A stretch of DNA of 64,000 nt from assembly GCF_003201875.1 (NCBI RefSeq), contig NZ_QJKD01000007.1:1-64000 (forward strand). Reading direction: 5' to 3'. Below are positions 8,094-16,762 of the stretch, in pieces. The notes under the pieces are model-generated. The model worked only from the letters and a program-made list of their open reading frames with translations. It had not been told where the DNA came from and did no database searches. A program made the position numbers and the translations under genes. Each line of letters opens with the position of its first letter. Position 1 is the stretch's first letter. The DNA is from Hungatella effluvii. Its GTDB lineage: Bacteria > Bacillota > Clostridia > Lachnospirales > Lachnospiraceae.

Positions 8094-9953
8094 ATGGACT
8101 ACTGTAAGGAATATGAGAAAAGGTTTGACAGGTATTATGACGAGCTGAAGTGGCTCTACTGCGAGTTATATAAAAATCAGGATGAGGCGTTTAAGCAGCT
8201 GTGCGGACAGATGTACCGGTTTTATACGGAGAGGAAGGCGGCTCTTAAGACGATGGACCGGGAGCGGGCGAAGGATCCGCAGTGGTATAAAGGAAACCGG
8301 ATGGTCGGTATGATGATGTATGTGGATGCATTTGCCGGGGATTTAAACGGGGTTTTAAAGCATCTGGACTATATTGAGGAATGCGGGGTCAATTATCTGC
8401 ATCTGATGCCGCTTCTCGATACGCCGGAGGGCAGGAGCGACGGCGGATACGCGGTATCTGATTTCCGGAAGGTGAGGCCTGATCTGGGGACTATGGAGGA
8501 CTTAGAGTGTCTGGCAAAGGAGTGCCATAAACGGGGTGTGAGCATCTGTCTGGACTTTGTGATGAACCATACCTCGGAGGACCACGAATGGGCCAGAAAG
8601 GCGAAGGCGGGCGATCCGGAGTATCAGAGCCGGTACTTCTTCTACGATAATTACGATCTTCCGGCACAGTTTGAACGGACAGTGCCGGAGGTATTTCCAA
8701 CTACGGCTCCGGGGAATTTTACCTGGGTGCAGGAGGCGGGAAAATATGTGATGACCACATTTTATCCCTATCAGTGGGATTTGAATTACTGGAATCCGGT
8801 TGTGCTGAACGAGATGGCCCAAAATATGCTGAACCTGGTGAACCGGGGGATTGATGTAATCCGTATTGATGCGGTTCCTTACATCTGGAAACAGCTGGGG
8901 ACGAACTGCAGGAATCTGCCGCAGGTGCACACCATTGTGCGGATTATGAGAATTATCTGTGAGATTGTGTGTCCGGGGGTCCTTCTGCTCGGCGAGGTGG
9001 TGATGGAACCGGATAAGGTGGTTCCGTATTTCGGCAGCGTGGAGAAGCCGGAGTGTCACATGCTTTATAATGTAACCACCATGGCGGCTACCTGGAACAG
9101 TGTGGCGACAAAGGATATCCGGCTGCTTCGCCAGCAGATGAATGTGGTGAGCGGTCTGCCGAAGGATTACGTTTTCTTAAATTATCTGCGCTGTCACGAC
9201 GATATCGGATGGGGGCTGGATTATCCGTGGCTGAAACAATTCGGGATCAATGAGGTCAGCCATAAAAAGTATTTGAATGATTTTCTGACCGGGCAGTATC
9301 CGGGATCGTTTGGACGGGGAGAGTTGTACAATTCAGACCCTGAGTCCGGGGATGCAAGATTGTGCGGAACGACGGCATCGTTATGCGGTATTGAAAAGGC
9401 CGCGTTTGAGAGGGACGCAGAAGCCCTTGAAAAGGCTGTTAGGCTGGATCTGATGCTTCATGCGTATATGTTGTCGCAGTCGGGGATTCCGGTGATCTAC
9501 AGCGGCGATGAGATTGGTCAGGAGAATGATTATACCTACCACGAGAATCCAAAAAAATGGGATGACTCCCGTTATCTGCACAGAGGCGATTTCCGGTGGG
9601 ATCTGGAGAAAAAACGCAGTGTGAAGGGCAGTCTTCAGGAAAAGATTTTCGACGGCATTAGGAAGCTGGAGACGATCCGGGCACAGGTTCCGGTTTTCTG
9701 CACGGATGCGCAGGTGTGGACCATTGACACGTGGGATGATTCCATCCTGGGCCTGGTGAGAGAGTACGGGGAGGAGAAGGTAATTGCCCTATTTAATTTC
9801 AGTGAATTCGATAAAGTCGCGTGGATTAACGAGGAGGATGGGATGTATACGGATCTGATCTCGGGGAGAACGATGGAGGCGAAAGGGGTGGAGATACCTG
9901 CTTATGGAATTTACTGGCTTATGAGGGAAAACGGGATTGAGGAGAATAAATAA
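8094..9953 (+). CDS. GH13 sucrose hydrolase / amylosucrase-like (GH13_4 type)
   Basis: Cytoplasmic alpha-glucosidase-fold enzyme of about 619 residues. The long N-terminal helical region, the segment DFVMNHTSEDHEW (about 153), the nucleophile region GIDVIRIDAVPYIWKQLGT (about 252-270), the acid GEVVM (about 300) and RCHDDIGWG (about 366) all resemble amylosucrase and sucrose hydrolase. The ATG at 8094 has GAGGAGA at 8078-8084; a TTG at 8073 in the same frame lies inside that ribosome binding site region. Last gene of the operon; with GH32 it gives two different ways of opening sucrose. Whether it transfers glucose (amylosucrase) or only hydrolyses cannot be told. Confidence 0.85.
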   Translation: MDYCKEYEKRFDRYYDELKWLYCELYKNQDEAFKQLCGQMYRFYTERKAALKTMDRERAKDPQWYKGNRMVGMMMYVDAFAGDLNGVLKHLDYIEECGVNYLHLMPLLDTPEGRSDGGYAVSDFRKVRPDLGTMEDLECLAKECHKRGVSICLDFVMNHTSEDHEWARKAKAGDPEYQSRYFFYDNYDLPAQFERTVPEVFPTTAPGNFTWVQEAGKYVMTTFYPYQWDLNYWNPVVLNEMAQNMLNLVNRGIDVIRIDAVPYIWKQLGTNCRNLPQVHTIVRIMRIICEIVCPGVLLLGEVVMEPDKVVPYFGSVEKPECHMLYNVTTMAATWNSVATKDIRLLRQQMNVVSGLPKDYVFLNYLRCHDDIGWGLDYPWLKQFGINEVSHKKYLNDFLTGQYPGSFGRGELYNSDPESGDARLCGTTASLCGIEKAAFERDAEALEKAVRLDLMLHAYMLSQSGIPVIYSGDEIGQENDYTYHENPKKWDDSRYLHRGDFRWDLEKKRSVKGSLQEKIFDGIRKLETIRAQVPVFCTDAQVWTIDTWDDSILGLVREYGEEKVIALFNFSEFDKVAWINEEDGMYTDLISGRTMEAKGVEIPAYGIYWLMRENGIEENK

Positions 9954-9963
9954 TTGATAAAGT

Positions 9964-10004
9964 AAAAAGGATCTGGAGACGCTGCGTCCCGGATCCTTTT
10001 CTTT
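9964..10004. terminator. bidirectional terminator after the sucrose-type operon
   Basis: AAAAGGATC...GGATCCTTTT hairpin with an inner GACGC/GCGTC stem, ending in CTTTATT on the + strand and in a T-run on the - strand. It serves the GH13 gene and the convergent small gene at 10003-10233. Confidence 0.85.
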
Positions 10005-10233
10005 ATTCGTCAAATTCTACAATCACATAGTAGCCTCTGTCGTTGTGCTTGACTTCTTTTACGATTCCGTGGTCGGATTTGATACGGTCACGGCCGGTAT
10101 AGCAGCCGGACATGGCAACGGCCGGATCGATGATATAGCTGTAGCTGCTGGTTCCTTCCCTCTCGATAATGGATACTTCATCACCCGCTTTGACGAGTCC
10201 GGGGCGCTCCATCTTAAATTCGATTGTTCTCAC
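10003..10233 (-). CDS. small conserved protein of unknown function
   Basis: 76 residues, acidic-basic mixed and soluble, with no membrane segment. GTG start with a near-perfect AGGAGGTG Shine-Dalgarno seven bases upstream, which argues strongly for a real gene. The sequence begins MRTIEFKMERPGLVKAGDEV and looks like a small beta-barrel with many alternating hydrophobic residues. I do not recognise a family. Convergent with the GH13 gene and single-gene. Confidence 0.75.
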   Translation of the reverse strand: MRTIEFKMERPGLVKAGDEVSIIEREGTSSYSYIIDPAVAMSGCYTGRDRIKSDHGIVKEVKHNDRGYYVIVEFDE

Positions 10234-10370
10234 AATGAATCACCTCCTGGTTTGATTTTGATATCTATTATAAGGCTGATATGAAAAAATGTAAAGAAAG
10301 GAAAAACGAAAGAAATCCTTACGTTTTATTATAATACAATATTAAATTATTGAATATCAATAAATAAATA

Positions 10371-10399
10371 TTGAAATTTAATATATACTATGGTATGTT
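10371..10399 (+). promoter_or_regulatory. possible promoter of the DUF4173-type operon
   Basis: TTGAAA (10371-10376), 17-bp spacer, TATGTT (10394-10399), in a very AT-rich 120-bp stretch. The -10 is weak, so the call is tentative. Confidence 0.45.
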
Positions 10400-10454
10400 A
10401 CAGGAAAGAGAAGTATTGGATGAAGAATTGCAATGATAAGAAGGAGGAAGTTCG

Positions 10455-12113
10455 ATGAGTGGGAAAATTCTGGAGAAAGAGGGTAAAATGGTGAAAATTG
10501 AAAGTCAGGAGGAAATTGGAAATCAGAAGATACCTGAACATCAGGTAAAACCTGAGAAGCAAAACGGAGATAGCAGTCAGATAATACAGGAAAAAGAAGA
10601 TATAAAAAAGGAGATAAAAGAAGCGCCTGTTCCAGCTTGGCGTAGGGGAAAGCAGGAGGTTATCACACAGAACTTTCCGATATTTATGGGGGTGGCTCTG
10701 GCATTTGGAATACTGTATACATTTTGTATGTATAAGAATTCCAGTGGAATTACGTATCCGATTATGATTGGGGGGATTTATGGTGTGCTGGCCTGGATGA
10801 TTAGGAGGCTTTCGATAGAGTGGAAACGGGAATCGTGTTTTTTGATTGTTACTGCTGTTTTGCTGGGGATTGCGGTCTGCAGGACTGCGGATCCGCTGCT
10901 TATTATGCTGATTAAGACGGCTGAATTTTTGCTGGTGGTTATTTTTGTGATTCACCAGTTTTATAAAGACAGGGAGTGGAGTATCGGTAAGTATTTATCT
11001 TCTATGGCAGTCTATCTCTGTTGTGTGATTGCGGCAGTTGTCTATCCGTTTTTTCAGGGTAACGAATTTTTTAAGAAGGTCAATTTGAAAAAGTACAGAA
11101 CGGTATCACGGGTGTTCATGGGGCTGGCGGCGGCGCTGCCAATCCTGCTGGTGGCCGGATTTCTTCTGGGGCGGGCGGATGTAGTGTTTGGATCCATGGT
11201 GGTTCACTGGATGGAGACGGTTCTGAATGTATGGACTATTCTCATTATGGTCTCCATGACTGCTTTTGGGGCATTTGGAGTCTATTGCCTGATCTGCGGA
11301 GCCTGTATGGATCAGATCTCCGGGGAAGAAAAGACGATGAGAACCCACGAACCGGTTCCCGCTATTACGTGCATGAGCGCGATTGCTCTGCTGTATCTGT
11401 TCTTTAGCGGAATACAGGTTATTTACCTTTTTCTCGGAAAAGGCAGTCTGCCTGAGGGGGTGACGTACTCGTCCTATGCGCGGCAGGGATTTTTTCAGCT
11501 TTTGTTTGTGGCTGTGATGAATCTGGTTATGGTGCTTATGAACCTGAAGTTCTTTAAGAGAAGCAATTTCTTAAATGGCGTTCTGACTGTCATCTGCGGA
11601 TGTACGTATGTGATGATCGCATCCGCGGCATACCGGATGGTTTTGTATGTTGGGGAGTATCACCTGACGTATCTGCGGGTTCTGGTGCTGTGGTTCCTGC
11701 TGTTGCTGGCATGTATGATGGTTGGTGTGGTTATTTTGATCTACAGGAACCGATTTCCGCTGTTTGGATGGTGCCTTGTAATGATATCTGTATTTTTTGT
11801 GGGATTTTCGTATATGAGACCGGACCGGGTGATTGCGGACTATAATGTGGTTCATGCGGGTGAATGGTCTGACAGCGATTTTACGTATATGACTCAGGCG
11901 CTTTCGGCGGATGCAGTTCCTGTAGTGCTTGAGGCGCTTGAAGATGATGCGGTTCTCGGACGGTTTTATTCCGGCGGGAGAACGGAATTTTTAAAGGAGT
12001 ATTACAGATGGGTTATTTCAAAGAACTATCAGGTGGGGGCTGCGGATTTCAGGACATGGAATCTTTCGTTTGAAAAGGCAATACAATCGTTCAGAAATGG
12101 GGGGATGGAATAA
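10455..12113 (+). CDS. polytopic membrane protein, DUF4173/DUF4153-like
   Basis: 552 residues. A charged, Glu/Lys-rich cytoplasmic N-terminus (about 1-70) precedes roughly ten to twelve hydrophobic segments. The stretch EGVTYSSYARQGFFQLLFVA (about 334-353) is the hallmark I associate with DUF4173 proteins. A C-terminal soluble tail of about 90 residues follows the last helix. Function is unknown in this family. AAGGAGG precedes the ATG. It overlaps the next membrane gene by one base, so the two products are probably made together and may act together. Confidence 0.8.
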   Translation: MSGKILEKEGKMVKIESQEEIGNQKIPEHQVKPEKQNGDSSQIIQEKEDIKKEIKEAPVPAWRRGKQEVITQNFPIFMGVALAFGILYTFCMYKNSSGITYPIMIGGIYGVLAWMIRRLSIEWKRESCFLIVTAVLLGIAVCRTADPLLIMLIKTAEFLLVVIFVIHQFYKDREWSIGKYLSSMAVYLCCVIAAVVYPFFQGNEFFKKVNLKKYRTVSRVFMGLAAALPILLVAGFLLGRADVVFGSMVVHWMETVLNVWTILIMVSMTAFGAFGVYCLICGACMDQISGEEKTMRTHEPVPAITCMSAIALLYLFFSGIQVIYLFLGKGSLPEGVTYSSYARQGFFQLLFVAVMNLVMVLMNLKFFKRSNFLNGVLTVICGCTYVMIASAAYRMVLYVGEYHLTYLRVLVLWFLLLLACMMVGVVILIYRNRFPLFGWCLVMISVFFVGFSYMRPDRVIADYNVVHAGEWSDSDFTYMTQALSADAVPVVLEALEDDAVLGRFYSGGRTEFLKEYYRWVISKNYQVGAADFRTWNLSFEKAIQSFRNGGME

Positions 12114-13207
12114 TGGCTGATTTGGCAGGAGAACTTTTTGGAAGTATCATACTGTTGGGGCTGCTGTTTCTGTTTTTTATAGTTCCGATTATTCTGACTT
12201 TCATGAATTTATATTTTATTCTTGCAGAACCGGGGAAATTTAAAAATGCGGCAGAGGTGCTTACATGGATTCTGGGACCGCTGTTTTCCGCTATACTGTA
12301 TGATTATATGGGAATCGGGGGCGAATGGCAGGAGCAGCTGTTTACCAGTGACTCTGCAATCCATACTCCTGTGTCGGAGCACTATGTAGTTACAGTTCTT
12401 GTTCTGGTTTCTCTGGGGCTTCTGGGGTATTTTCTGCTAAAGCTGGCGTCTAAAAGGCTGCCGCCGCTGGTTAAGATTCTGAGTATATCATTTTTGTATA
12501 TTGGATGCGCGGTCTGTGTGATGTGGATTATCCAGGTGCTGGGGCGGGCGGATGAATTATCTGTTTATCTCGCTGTATTTCCGCTGAATGTAATTCTGTT
12601 GTCGGCTTCTGTGGTGAAGACCCTGTTAAAGGAACAGAAGGAAGAGGATGAGGGAAAAGATTTCGAAAAGTTGACGGGATTGCGGCGCCTGCTGGTAAAG
12701 AGCAGCTGCTGGCCGGCACTGGCGTTTCTTATGGTGTGGCCGGTGCTGGGAATCTGTATTGCGGTTCTCGTGCTGTTTGGGCAGGAACCATCCGCCGCGG
12801 TGAAGGCATTTACAGAGACAAGCGACTGGATGCTGTCACAGCGGATATCACCGCCGACAGTTTACAGCGATGGCCATTATCTCTGTACGGTGGCGGCCGG
12901 GGGACATGAGAAACTGGTGAAACCCAAACGGATGGGAGTCCGGCATGGGCATCGGATCGTGGTGAACCGGCAGCTGTGTGTGGCAAATGCATTTGAGCAG
13001 GTGCTTGAGGAGCGTACACCGCGTTTTCACCGCTTCGTGCGCCATGTGTATGATACGTATGGATATCCGGTGGCAAAGCATATCAGGACGCCTCTGGCGG
13101 CGGATATTACATATCTGGTGATGAAGCCTCTGGAATGGATATTTCTCCTGGTTCTCTATCTGACGGACAGAAAGCCGGAGGATAGGATTGCAAAGCAATA
13201 CCTGTAA
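12113..13207 (+). CDS. membrane protein, partner of the DUF4173-like protein
   Basis: 364 residues with about six membrane segments in the first 225 residues, then a soluble region with HGHRIVVNRQLCVANAFEQ near residue 280 and a final hydrophobic segment. It resembles what I recall as the DUF6688 family, but this is uncertain. The start overlaps the stop of the upstream gene. The stop codon TAA (13205-13207) appears to belong to the inserted hairpin element; without that insertion the frame would read on as PVKE and stop at TGA 13502-13504. The C-terminus is therefore shortened by about four residues. Confidence 0.75.
   Translation: MADLAGELFGSIILLGLLFLFFIVPIILTFMNLYFILAEPGKFKNAAEVLTWILGPLFSAILYDYMGIGGEWQEQLFTSDSAIHTPVSEHYVVTVLVLVSLGLLGYFLLKLASKRLPPLVKILSISFLYIGCAVCVMWIIQVLGRADELSVYLAVFPLNVILLSASVVKTLLKEQKEEDEGKDFEKLTGLRRLLVKSSCWPALAFLMVWPVLGICIAVLVLFGQEPSAAVKAFTETSDWMLSQRISPPTVYSDGHYLCTVAAGGHEKLVKPKRMGVRHGHRIVVNRQLCVANAFEQVLEERTPRFHRFVRHVYDTYGYPVAKHIRTPLAADITYLVMKPLEWIFLLVLYLTDRKPEDRIAKQYL
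13196..13204. repeat. left copy of 9-bp target duplication
   Basis: CAATACCTG, identical to 13481-13489. The two copies bracket the 276-bp palindromic element exactly and are best read as a target-site duplication. This copy lies in the last codons of the preceding gene. Confidence 0.75.
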
Positions 13208-13480
13208 CAGTTCAGCCTTCACTTCCAGCTGCCCGGCCCGGCGCCTTCGTTTCCTGGACCTTTCCAGTTCCGGTTTCGGGCATAAGCATTTCTAAATGTG
13301 CAGGATTTTTCTAAAAACCAGTGATAATCCCCAAACTCGCTGCGCTCAGACAGGTGGGGATTTCCCCTGAACGAAAAATTCTGCGCATTAAGAACTGCTA
13401 ATGCCCTGCAAAGTCACAGGAAAGGTCCAGGAAACGAAGGCGCCAGGCCGGGCAGCTGGAAGTGAAGGCTGAACTGTTGC
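13205..13480. mobile_element. MITE-like palindromic insertion element
   Basis: 276 bp with no reading frame. The outer arms, starting AACAGTTCAGCCTTCACTTC at 13206 and ending with its complement at 13478, pair for about 58 bp with one or two mismatches. The pairing continues inward with scattered mismatches (GGGCATAAGCA at about 13278 against TGCTAATGCCC at about 13405), giving arms of over 100 bp. The centre holds a further hairpin, ATCCCC...GGGGAT, around AAACTCGCTGCGCTCAGACAG. The element is flanked by a 9-bp direct repeat. This is the anatomy of a non-autonomous miniature element moved by a transposase in trans. Alternatively it is a long-hairpin intergenic repeat that also acts as terminator. 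Confidence 0.7.
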
Positions 13481-13489
13481 CAATACCTG
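13481..13489. repeat. right copy of 9-bp target duplication
   Basis: CAATACCTG, matching 13196-13204. Reading on from this copy in the frame of the upstream gene gives CAA TAC CTG CCT GTG AAG GAG TGA, the likely original gene end. Confidence 0.75.
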
Positions 13490-13508
13490 CCTGTGAAGGA
13501 GTGATAAT

Positions 13509-13537
13509 TTGACATTTCACCATTGATCTGCTAATCT
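13509..13537 (+). promoter_or_regulatory. promoter of the decarboxylase-family gene
   Basis: TTGACA (13509-13514), 17-bp spacer, TAATCT (13532-13537), 40 bp before the ribosome binding site of the gene at 13577. Confidence 0.7.
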
Positions 13538-13576
13538 GGAAGAAAACTGTAACAGAAAGTTATCTGGAGGATGGAG

Positions 13577-15103
13577 ATGGAGAAGTATCTGCTGGACCGA
13601 TTAATGGAATATGGGGAATCTGACGCCTATCCGTTTCATATGCCGGGGCATAAGAGGCAGGCGGGGGCCGGATTTGCAGGGGATTTTCCTAATCCGTTTT
13701 CTGTGGATATTACCGAGATTGAGGGATTTGATAATCTTCACCACCCGGAAGGGATTCTGAAGGAATCTATGGAGTGGGCGGGAAATGTATATGGGGCGGA
13801 CCGGACGTATTATCTTGTGAATGGAAGCAGCTGCGGTATTTTGAGCGCGGTCTGCGGCTCTGTCTCCCATGGAGGCACTATTCTCATGAGCCGGAACTGC
13901 CATAAATCGGCGTATCATGGCGTGTATTTGGGCCATTTGAGGGCGGAATATATTTATCCACAGACAATCCCGGAATTTGGGATTCAGGGTGGATTATCGC
14001 CGGAGGATGTGCGGCGGCTGTTGATAACCCATCCGGAGACGGAGGCCGTGCTGGTGGTATCTCCCACGTATGACGGAATTGTCTCGGATATCGGCACAAT
14101 TGCGAAAATCGTCCATGAATGGGGGATTCCACTGATTGTGGATGAGGCTCACGGGGCGCATTTCCCCTTTGGAGGGGAGTCGGGATTCCCGATTTCTGCG
14201 CTGGAGCTGGGGGCGGATGTGGTGATACAGAGTCTCCATAAGACGCTGCCTTCTCTGACTCAGACCGCGGTCATGCATGTGAAAGCGGGATTTGCGGATA
14301 TAAGCAGAATTGACCGGTATGTACACATGTTCCAGAGCAGCAGCCCATCGTATGTGTTGATGGCCGCTATTGAAAATTGTATCCGATGGATGGAGAAAGC
14401 GGGAAGAGATGAGATGAAGGCCTTTAGCGGCAGGCTGAACCGTATCCGGCGGCGGATGGGGGAGATGGAGTGTCTGGCTCTTCTTGACGGAGTGAAAGGG
14501 CGGTGCCAGGTCTTTGATGTGGATATGTCTAAAATCGTGGTTTCTGTGGGAAGCAGCGGCCTGACCGGACCGGAGCTTACGGAGCTGCTTCGGAACAGAT
14601 ACCATCTGGAAATGGAAATGTGCGGACCGGATTATGTGACGGCGATTACTACGGTGGCTGATACGGATGAGGGGTTGGACCGATTGTGCCGGGCTTTCCT
14701 GGAGATCGATCATGAGCGGAGGAGGGATGCGGGAGACTGTGGGACTGCCGCATCAGGCTTTACGGGGATAAACGGGGATAACACAGGGGAAAGAGACTAT
14801 GGAATTGTGGATAACGGGATGGAAAAGGAACGCGGTTGTGGATGGCCGGAGATTGCTATGACGATCGCACAGGCGATGGACTCTCCGGGGCAGTCCGTCC
14901 CTCTCGATGCGTGTGAGGGAATGGTATCCGGGGAGTTTATCTACATCTATCCGCCGGGAATTCCGATTGTGGCGCCGGGAGAAGTATTAAAACCGGAATT
15001 GGTGGAGATGATCCGGCAGTATAAGCACAGGGGCCTTCCGGTCCAGGGAACGGCGGATCCGGAGGTGGAGGCGGTTTTGACGGCAGCAGGAGCGGAGAAT
15101 TAG
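13577..15103 (+). CDS. Orn/Lys/Arg decarboxylase family PLP enzyme
   Basis: Fold-type I PLP enzyme of the arginine/lysine decarboxylase family, likely a SpeA/YaaO-type protein making a polyamine precursor. The N-terminus has the family signature FHMPGHKR (about residues 19-26). The PLP site is QSLHKTLPSLTQ, with Lys near 221. The C-terminal part carries the family motif YIYPPGIPIVAPGE. GGAGG at 13566-13570 fits the ATG at 13577 better than the one at 13571. Between the catalytic and C-terminal domains is a Gly/Asn/Asp-rich stretch (about 385-420) that looks like a lineage-specific insert. The exact amino-acid substrate cannot be told. In Bacillus a homologue sits next to tmk-yaaQR-holB-yaaT, and the same neighbourhood is seen here. 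Confidence 0.85.
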   Translation: MEKYLLDRLMEYGESDAYPFHMPGHKRQAGAGFAGDFPNPFSVDITEIEGFDNLHHPEGILKESMEWAGNVYGADRTYYLVNGSSCGILSAVCGSVSHGGTILMSRNCHKSAYHGVYLGHLRAEYIYPQTIPEFGIQGGLSPEDVRRLLITHPETEAVLVVSPTYDGIVSDIGTIAKIVHEWGIPLIVDEAHGAHFPFGGESGFPISALELGADVVIQSLHKTLPSLTQTAVMHVKAGFADISRIDRYVHMFQSSSPSYVLMAAIENCIRWMEKAGRDEMKAFSGRLNRIRRRMGEMECLALLDGVKGRCQVFDVDMSKIVVSVGSSGLTGPELTELLRNRYHLEMEMCGPDYVTAITTVADTDEGLDRLCRAFLEIDHERRRDAGDCGTAASGFTGINGDNTGERDYGIVDNGMEKERGCGWPEIAMTIAQAMDSPGQSVPLDACEGMVSGEFIYIYPPGIPIVAPGEVLKPELVEMIRQYKHRGLPVQGTADPEVEAVLTAAGAEN

Positions 15104-15138
15104 ATACTATTATTTTAGAAAAAACTGAGGAATGAAAC

Positions 15139-15732
15139 ATGGGAAAGATTTTTTATGTGATGGGAAAAAGCGCATCCGGGAAGGATACGATTTATAAAGA
15201 ACTGCGGGAACGGATACCGGAATTAAAGACGGTGGTTCTTTATACGACGAGGCCAATCCGGGATGGGGAGACAGAGGGGGTGGAGTACCATTTTTCGACG
15301 GTGGAACGGCTGGATGACTTCCGCAGGGAGAAAAGGCTGATTGAGGAACGGACGTATCAGACTGTGTATGGACCGTGGAGTTATTTTACCGTGGATGACG
15401 GGCAGATCTGTCTGGATGACAGGGACTCTTATTTGATGATCGGGACGCTGGAGTCTTATGAGAAGATGAGAGAGTATTTCGGTGAAAATGGGCTGGTTCC
15501 TGTCTATATCGAGGTGGATGACGGCGTGAGGCTGGAACGTGCGCTGGAGCGGGAAAAGGGGCAGAAGGAACCGAAGTATAAGGAACTCTGCCGGAGATTT
15601 CTGGCGGATGAAGAGGATTTTAAGGAAGAAAACCTGGTAAGATGCGGAATTATCAGGAGATACAGGAATGATGATTTGAGGGAATGCCTGGAGGAAATTT
15701 GCAGGGATATGGAAGCGGTTCTGTACAGATAA
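15139..15732 (+). CDS. guanylate kinase-like P-loop kinase
   Basis: 197 residues. P-loop GKSASGKDT (9-17) at the N-terminus, TTRPIRDGE at about 35-43 and EYHFSTVE following it, all typical of guanylate kinase, which phosphorylates GMP to GDP. The usual downstream KQSEA-type GMP region is less conserved and the C-terminal lid region is Arg/Glu-rich. It starts 35 bases after the decarboxylase-family gene and is probably co-transcribed with it. In Bacillus the corresponding position is held by thymidylate kinase. It may be a second, divergent guanylate kinase rather than the housekeeping one. Confidence 0.8.
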   Translation: MGKIFYVMGKSASGKDTIYKELRERIPELKTVVLYTTRPIRDGETEGVEYHFSTVERLDDFRREKRLIEERTYQTVYGPWSYFTVDDGQICLDDRDSYLMIGTLESYEKMREYFGENGLVPVYIEVDDGVRLERALEREKGQKEPKYKELCRRFLADEEDFKEENLVRCGIIRRYRNDDLRECLEEICRDMEAVLYR

Positions 15733-15793
15733 GGGGATTGCGTGTAGTATTAAGGTTATTATTATACGAACCAGGAGGAAAGGGACGAAAATC

Positions 15794-16633
15794 ATGGGAA
15801 GTATCTTTATTCAGTTTCCAAAGGGAAAAAAGAAGGCGCTGACGTTAAGCTATGACGACGGAGTGGAACAGGATATCCGTCTGATCGAAATCATGAAGCA
15901 GCATGGATTAAAGGGCACATTTAACTTAAACAGCGGGCTTTACGCGGAAGAGGGTACGGTATACCCGCCGGGTACGGTGCACAGAAGGATGACGGAAAAG
16001 GCGGTGACGGAGCTCTACGGCGGCAGCGGTATGGAGGTGGCGGTTCATGGGCTGACACATCCGTTTCTGGAGCAGCTTCCGGTGAATCTCTGTACGGCGG
16101 AGGTGATGAAGGACCGGGAGAATCTGGAGCGGCAGTTTCATACAATTGTCAGGGGTATGGCTTATCCCTTCGGTACTACCAGTGACAGGGTGGTCGATAC
16201 GCTTGTGCAGGCGGGAATCGCCTATGCGAGAACAACGGTTTCGACATGGGATTTCCGGCTTCCGTCCGACTGGCTCCGTCTGACGGCCACGTGCCATCAC
16301 CGGGATGAGCGTCTGATGGAACTGGCGGGAAAATTTGTGGAGGAGACGCCAAAGTACGGCTCCTGGCTGTTCTATCTCTGGGGACACAGCTATGAGTTTG
16401 AGGAGGAGGGGAACTGGGAGGTGATTGAGAGATTTGCTGCGTATACCGGAAACCGGGATGAGATCTGGTATGCGACAAACCTGGAGCTGTATGATTATAT
16501 GACGGCGTATGACCGGCTGCTGTTCAGCGCCGATGGGTCTATGGTGTGGAATCCTGCCGCAGTGGACGTATATTTTGAGAAGGACGGGATTTCTTACCGG
16601 GTGAAGGCTGGTGAGAGGATGGAACTGAATTAA
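15794..16633 (+). CDS. polysaccharide deacetylase family protein (NodB/CE4-like)
   Basis: 279 residues. The metal-binding signature SYDDG (about 19-23) and a second motif HGLTHPF (about 83-89) mark a NodB-homology domain, which removes acetyl groups from N-acetylated sugars. There is no signal peptide, so it may work in the cytosol or belong to the small subgroup of uncharacterised cytoplasmic members. An AGGAGGAAAGGG stretch precedes the start. Terminator follows directly, so it closes this transcription unit. Confidence 0.82.
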   Translation: MGSIFIQFPKGKKKALTLSYDDGVEQDIRLIEIMKQHGLKGTFNLNSGLYAEEGTVYPPGTVHRRMTEKAVTELYGGSGMEVAVHGLTHPFLEQLPVNLCTAEVMKDRENLERQFHTIVRGMAYPFGTTSDRVVDTLVQAGIAYARTTVSTWDFRLPSDWLRLTATCHHRDERLMELAGKFVEETPKYGSWLFYLWGHSYEFEEEGNWEVIERFAAYTGNRDEIWYATNLELYDYMTAYDRLLFSADGSMVWNPAAVDVYFEKDGISYRVKAGERMELN

Positions 16634-16640
16634 ATGCTTA

Positions 16641-16676
16641 AGACGGCTGCCGTATGGGGCCGTCTGTTTCTTTTTG
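16641..16676 (+). terminator. terminator after the NodB-type gene
   Basis: AGACGG...CCGTCT hairpin (16641-16664) followed by GTTTCTTTTTG. Confidence 0.85.
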
Positions 16677-16701
16677 TGCGGGAATTACCAGCACTTATTT
16701 C

Positions 16702-16730
16702 TTGTGAGTATGAATTTTATATGCTATAAT
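16702..16730 (+). promoter_or_regulatory. promoter of the holB-yaaT-trmN operon
   Basis: TTGTGA (16702-16707), 17-bp spacer, TATAAT (16725-16730) with an extended TGC just before it. Strong sigma-A type promoter 33 bp ahead of the holB start. Confidence 0.85.
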
Positions 16731-16762
16731 AAATCCGTATATTTTGAGACGGAGGTGCCCCA

